NCBI GenBank assembly: GCA_947471745.1
Contig: CANJKZ010000169.1
Location: 1,682,001-1,746,000, forward strand
DNA length: 64,000 bases
Reading direction: 5' to 3'
Source of the DNA: Closterium sp. Naga37s-1
Taxonomy: Eukaryota; Streptophyta; Zygnematophyceae; Desmidiales; Closteriaceae
Positions 60,335-64,000 of the stretch are shown piece by piece (position 1 is the stretch's first letter; each line of letters opens with the position of its first letter). The notes under the pieces were generated by a model. The model did no database searches and had not been told where the DNA came from. It was given only the letters and a program-made list of their open reading frames with translations. A program made the translations under genes and the position numbers.

Positions 60335-60471
60335 TGTCAAGCTATATTTGATATAGCTTATTTGTGTTAGTCTAGGTGTACTTTATGTTTTCCTAGGGTT
60401 AGGGTTATGCTTGCTATATCTTGCTTGTTTTCACTTTCCTTAGTCAACATTTATACTTTTGTAACTTGACA
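60335..60471 (+). repeat. Cop-17 3' LTR (137 bp)
   Basis: About one difference from the 5' LTR; followed by duplicate CAAAC. Confidence 0.94.
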
Positions 60472-62929
60472 CAAACCTCACTACAGGCTACAACATTTGA
60501 CACACCCCCATAGCCTAAGTGAGGGGTGTGAAGCAAAACCAAAAGTGTACGGTCACAAGACCAGTCACAAAGAAACAAAGCTCAGGGTGGATCACAACGT
60601 CACCACACACTCTGAGCACAAGCAACAGGGGCCACAAGGCCAGTTCGAGAGTTCACAAGTGTGTATAGCAAGAGTACAAGCAAAGCAAACAGTAGACTCA
60701 AGCCTATACACGACTAGAAACTGTGTCAACAAGGCCTAACTGCACACAACACCTCTGGTGGTCACAAGGCGGAAGCGCCTTGGTGAAGATGTCTGCAGTG
60801 TTGGCCTCGGACTCCACAAACTCGAAGCGAGCCTGTCCACGTCTCTGCAACTCTCGCAGAAGAAAGTACCTGACGTTAATTCGCTTCACTCTGCTCTCCA
60901 GTCGCGGCTCTCGACAAAGGAGAATCGACGCCTTGTTTTCAGTGAACAAGGTCGGTGCAGAGCTCGGCCGCTCACCAAGGTCGGCGAGCAAGAAGGTCAA
61001 CCAACGCAGCTCCTGTGTCGCCATTGCACCAGCGTAGATCTCAGCCTCAGCTGTAGAGGTCGAGACCGAAGAGGAGCGCGTGGACCGCCACGAAACAGCT
61101 CCAGAACCCAAGCTGAAACAGTACCCCTGAGTAGAGTCTACTCAGTAGACCTATGAGTCTCAGCACCTACTCTAAGAAGAGTCACAGTGACCAGTAAGTA
61201 CGACAGGCTGCTGCCCTCCAAGAACTAACCCCACGCCTGATGTCGTCGCTAGGTACTTCGCCACCCTCACAGCTGCCGTCCAGTGAACAGGACGGTGTCT
61301 CCCTGGCGCAACAAAGCGAGCAAGGATGCTGAGAGGGAAGGCGAGCTCCGGGCGAGTGCAAGTCATCAGGTACATGAGGCAGCCCACCAGCTCTGCGTAG
61401 GGACCACTAGACTCAAACGGCTCGTCAGGAAAGGGTCCAGTAAGTCTGTGGTCAACAGCAAGAGGTGTGCGCTGTACTGTGGAGTGCTGAAGCTCGAACC
61501 GCTGAAGCACCTGCTGCACCATGTGTGACTGTGAGAGTGTAATGGTGCGAGCAGCTCTGTCCCTGGTGATCTGCAGGCCAAGGTAGTGGCGCAGCTCACC
61601 AAGGTCAGTGCACGTGTGTCTCTTCTGCAGTTCGGACTTCACGTCTGCCAAGGCAACCCTGTCAGCAGTGGCGAAAACCAGGTCGTCGACGTAGACCAGA
61701 ACAAAGAACGGTGTGGAGCCACGACGAACGAACAGCGACGGGTCAGCAGAAGACGGCTGGAACCCAAGGTCAGAGAGGGTAGAACGAAGAGTGTCGTGCC
61801 ACTCACGAGGAGCCTGACGAAGACCGTAGACAGGTCGCCTCAGCCTCCACTGGGTCGCAGGAGGGAAAGTGTCAGTGAAGGCAGAGGGACGACGCAGCCA
61901 GACCTCCTCGTGTAAGCTACCCTGACGGAAAGCAGTGGAGAAGTCGAGAGAGTGTAACTCGTAGTCTCTCTGTGCTGCTACGTGCAGTAACACCCGAAGA
62001 GTGGTCCTCTTCGGGGTAGGCGCGAAGGTCTGAAAGAAGTCAACTCACTCGCGCTGACTGAAACCTCTAGCCACGTAGCGCGCCTTGAAGACCGGAGGAG
62101 ATCCCGGTGGCCGCTTCACCCTGTAGATCCACATGCCATCGACTACGTTCGCCCCAGGGGGGGTAACCTCGTCAACGTAGGAGCCTGTGGATCTGTAGGA
62201 GGCCATCTCTGCGTCCATGGCAGCTCTCCACTGCGAGGCCCAAGGCCCTGACACTGCCTTAGCGTAAGTGCGAGGAGTCGGTATGTCAAGGGCGTCGGGG
62301 TCTCCATCAGGGGCGAGGAGCATGGCACAGAGATGTGGGGAAGTGGCTGCCAGGAACTCTAGCTCAAACTGCCTGTCCTCTAGGGCGTCACAGCCAAGGG
62401 CAGACTCACCCCCGACGGCCAGAGGACTGGTAGGAGGAGCAGCCACAAGACCGGTGGCGTAGTCAAGGCGGCGAGTGGAGGCAAACTCAGTGACTGCGGC
62501 AGTAAGGGCGGAGACAGAGGAGACAGAGGCACGAGGGTCGGTAACAAGAGAGGCGAGAACACGAGAGAGAACAGGACGGTACGTGCGGTAGTAGTCAGTG
62601 ACAGGAGTAGAGCGAGAAGCAGTGAAGGCCGACTCAGGAGGAGACGGAAGGAGAGACGGAGACGAACGAGGCGGACTAGAACGAAAGAGGGCAGTACGAA
62701 GGTCAGTAACGAGAACAGGAGACGAGGGACGAGCACGAGGGGAGCGACGAGAGGCCCAAGTGTGAGAAGGAGGAGGGGACAACGGAGGCTGAGAACGAGG
62801 GAAAACAGCCGGGGAGGGGTCAGGAGGAGGAAGCAGAGGACCCAAGACGGGAGGAGAGGGGGAGGAGGAAGGAGAGCGGGAGGGGAGACCGAGGGCCCGA
62901 AGACCGGAGACAGGAGGAGGAGGCGGCGG

Positions 62930-63070
62930 CTGCTGCGGCGGCGGCGGCGGCTGCTGCTGCGGCGGCGGCGGCTGCTGCTGCTGCGGCGGCGGCTGCTGCT
63001 GCTGCTGCTGCGGCGGCTGCTGCTGCTCCTCCTGTTGCTGCAGCGGCTCCAGCTGCTGCGCCTCCTGCTA
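62930..63070 (-). repeat. CTG/CGG microsatellite in the Cop-16 linker
   Basis: Alternating CTGCTG and GGCGGC triplets on the plus strand code Gln/Pro-rich runs on the minus strand, inside the integrase-RT linker. Confidence 0.82.
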
Positions 63071-64000
63071 CTGCGGCGGCTCCAGCTGCGGCTGCTGCAG
63101 CTGCCCCTTCTGATGCTGCTGCTCCTCCAGCCGCTGCAACTCTCTCTCCTCTCTCTCCAACTCCAGCTGCTCCTCACGGGCACGGCGAACACGAGCCTGG
63201 TGCCGGGTCGGGTAGGGGTGGGGGGGAGGAGTAGTGTCGGGGGCTGCGGCAGCCCCGGGACCGCCCTCCAAAGCACCTGGCGCACCACCCCCAGAGGCAG
63301 CACCACCAACAGCAACACGACCAGGCTCTCCAGGACCCGAAGAGGGTGCACCCGCAACCCCAGACGTAGCACCCCCAAAGTCAGCAGGACCAACACCAGC
63401 TCCCGGAAGACAAGAGTCTCCTGCAACCACGGGCTCAGCTCCAACTCCAGCACCCCCAGAGCTAGCACCTGTAGGGCCCTCTCCACGAGCACCGGCTCCC
63501 GCAGGGTCTGCAGCAGGCTGCGAGGAGGACTGCGGGGAAGGAGGCTGCACCTGAGGGGCTACCGAGGGGGGAGGGGTAGCCTGGGACACACCTGTCGGGG
63601 CGGGACCAGGGGGGGGAGGCTGTACCGGGGGAGCAGGAGGGGGAGCGGAAGTCAGGAAGAGAGGGGGAGGAGGAACCGGGAGACCTCGACTGGGGTACCT
63701 GACGTAGTAGGGGGTGGACTCCTCGAAACGGACGTCACGGGAGTCAAAGAACCGGTGAGAGGGAGGGTGGTAAAAGGTGAAGTCAGAGGAGTCCTCTGGG
63801 AAACCAAGGAAGACACAGGGAACCGCGCGAGGCGAGAGCTTGTCCGCGGAAGTGTCGCGGACAAGAGCCAAGCAACCCCAGACACGAAACCTCGACGCAA
63901 CACCATGGGACCCGGTCCAAAGACTGGTCGGTGAAGCCTCTGGCCGAGAGACGCGTGGCCAGAGGTTCAGCTGGTGAGCGGCGTACCTAACCGCGTAGGG

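Larger units (their letters stand above)
54074..60471 (+). mobile_element. Cop-17: Ty1/copia with pol but no recognisable capsid region
   Basis: 137-bp LTRs (54074-54210 and 60335-60471) differing at about one site, and target duplication CAAAC (54069-54073 and 60472-60476). Order: LTR, primer site TGGTATAGAGC, GC-rich leader to 55090, a short N-terminal region with RQWGPAG and a CCHC-like CWSPDHSASSC, protease, integrase, a long repetitive linker, RT, RNase H, a 3' block with both hairpins, LTR. As in Cop-3, no capsid-type Gag resembling Cop-4 is found in any frame of the leader. Ends are whole and recent; the coding part is broken, with about three interruptions. Inserted in the Cop-16 3' LTR. 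Confidence 0.93.
53991..60502 (-). repeat. Cop-16 3' LTR, split by Cop-17
   Basis: Parts 60477-60502 and 53991-54073 on the minus strand, running TGTCAAATGTTG to ATTCTTGACA. Confidence 0.83.
53991..64000 (-). mobile_element. Cop-16: Ty1/copia, 3' part in window, split by Cop-17
   Basis: On the minus strand from the right edge: integrase C-terminal part (LSPRAVPCVFLGFPED, about 63900-63650), a long Pro/Gly/Gln/Glu-rich linker with CTG-repeat coding (about 63600-62500), RT (about 62260-61380; VYVDDLVF near 61690), RNase H (about 61300-60710), a 3' block with hairpins near 60629 and 60551, a purine tract and the 3' LTR (60477-60502 and 53991-54073). The LTR is interrupted by Cop-17. Related to Cop-15 in RNase H. 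Broken, with about four interruptions in view; the 5' half lies beyond the window. Confidence 0.88.

Overview
The window is eukaryotic nuclear DNA made almost entirely of LTR retrotransposons. At least 19 Ty1/copia-type insertions or fragments, three Ty3/gypsy fragments and one solo LTR lie on both strands, many inside one another. I found no host protein gene I can support. Primer-binding sites matching plant-type initiator Met-tRNA, very GC-rich leaders and Ala/Gly/Pro-rich polyproteins suggest a green-lineage genome. A streptophyte alga (charophyte or desmid type) is my best guess from recollection of similar Gag sequences; the sequence alone does not prove it.

Layout. 1-7765: a 3' end with LTR (Cop-1), a gag-protease fragment (Cop-2), then Cop-3, which carries pol but no recognisable capsid region and is split by the small element Min-1. 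7789-15277: Cop-4, which looks whole, inserted into an older AT-richer copia relic (Cop-5, to 18106). 18107-31440: a chromodomain gypsy 3' end (Gyp-1), back-to-back copia fragments (Cop-6, Cop-7), the nearly full-length minus-strand Cop-8 and a gypsy integrase relic (Gyp-2). 31441-34467: an unexplained hairpin-rich stretch, a copia fragment containing a solo LTR, a tRNA-Glu-like half and another copia relic. 34468-43775: a three-level nest, gypsy LTR (Gyp-3) < small element Min-2 < Cop-11, a young element that looks whole. 43776-47609: two copia fragments. 48590-53566: Cop-14 (gag plus scraps of pol) with Cop-15 inserted in its 3' LTR, the pair flanked by an inverted repeat of non-coding DNA. 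53991-64000: Cop-16 (minus strand, running out of the window) with Cop-17 inserted in its 3' LTR.

How the parts relate. Most copia copies share short LTRs (about 127-219 bp) beginning TGTCA and often ending TGACA, a primer-binding site touching the LTR, a GC-rich tandem-repeat leader, and a 3' untranslated block with two near-identical 15-base hairpins about 70 nt apart. Coding capacity differs: Cop-4 and Cop-8 have gag and pol, Cop-3 and Cop-17 have pol without a recognisable capsid region, Cop-14 has gag and little pol, and Min-1 and Min-2 have neither. This looks like a layered community of autonomous and dependent elements sharing cis signals. Eight insertions can be read from 5-bp target duplications, and four of those eight lie inside another element's LTR. 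All ages given are relative, from LTR-LTR differences counted by eye.
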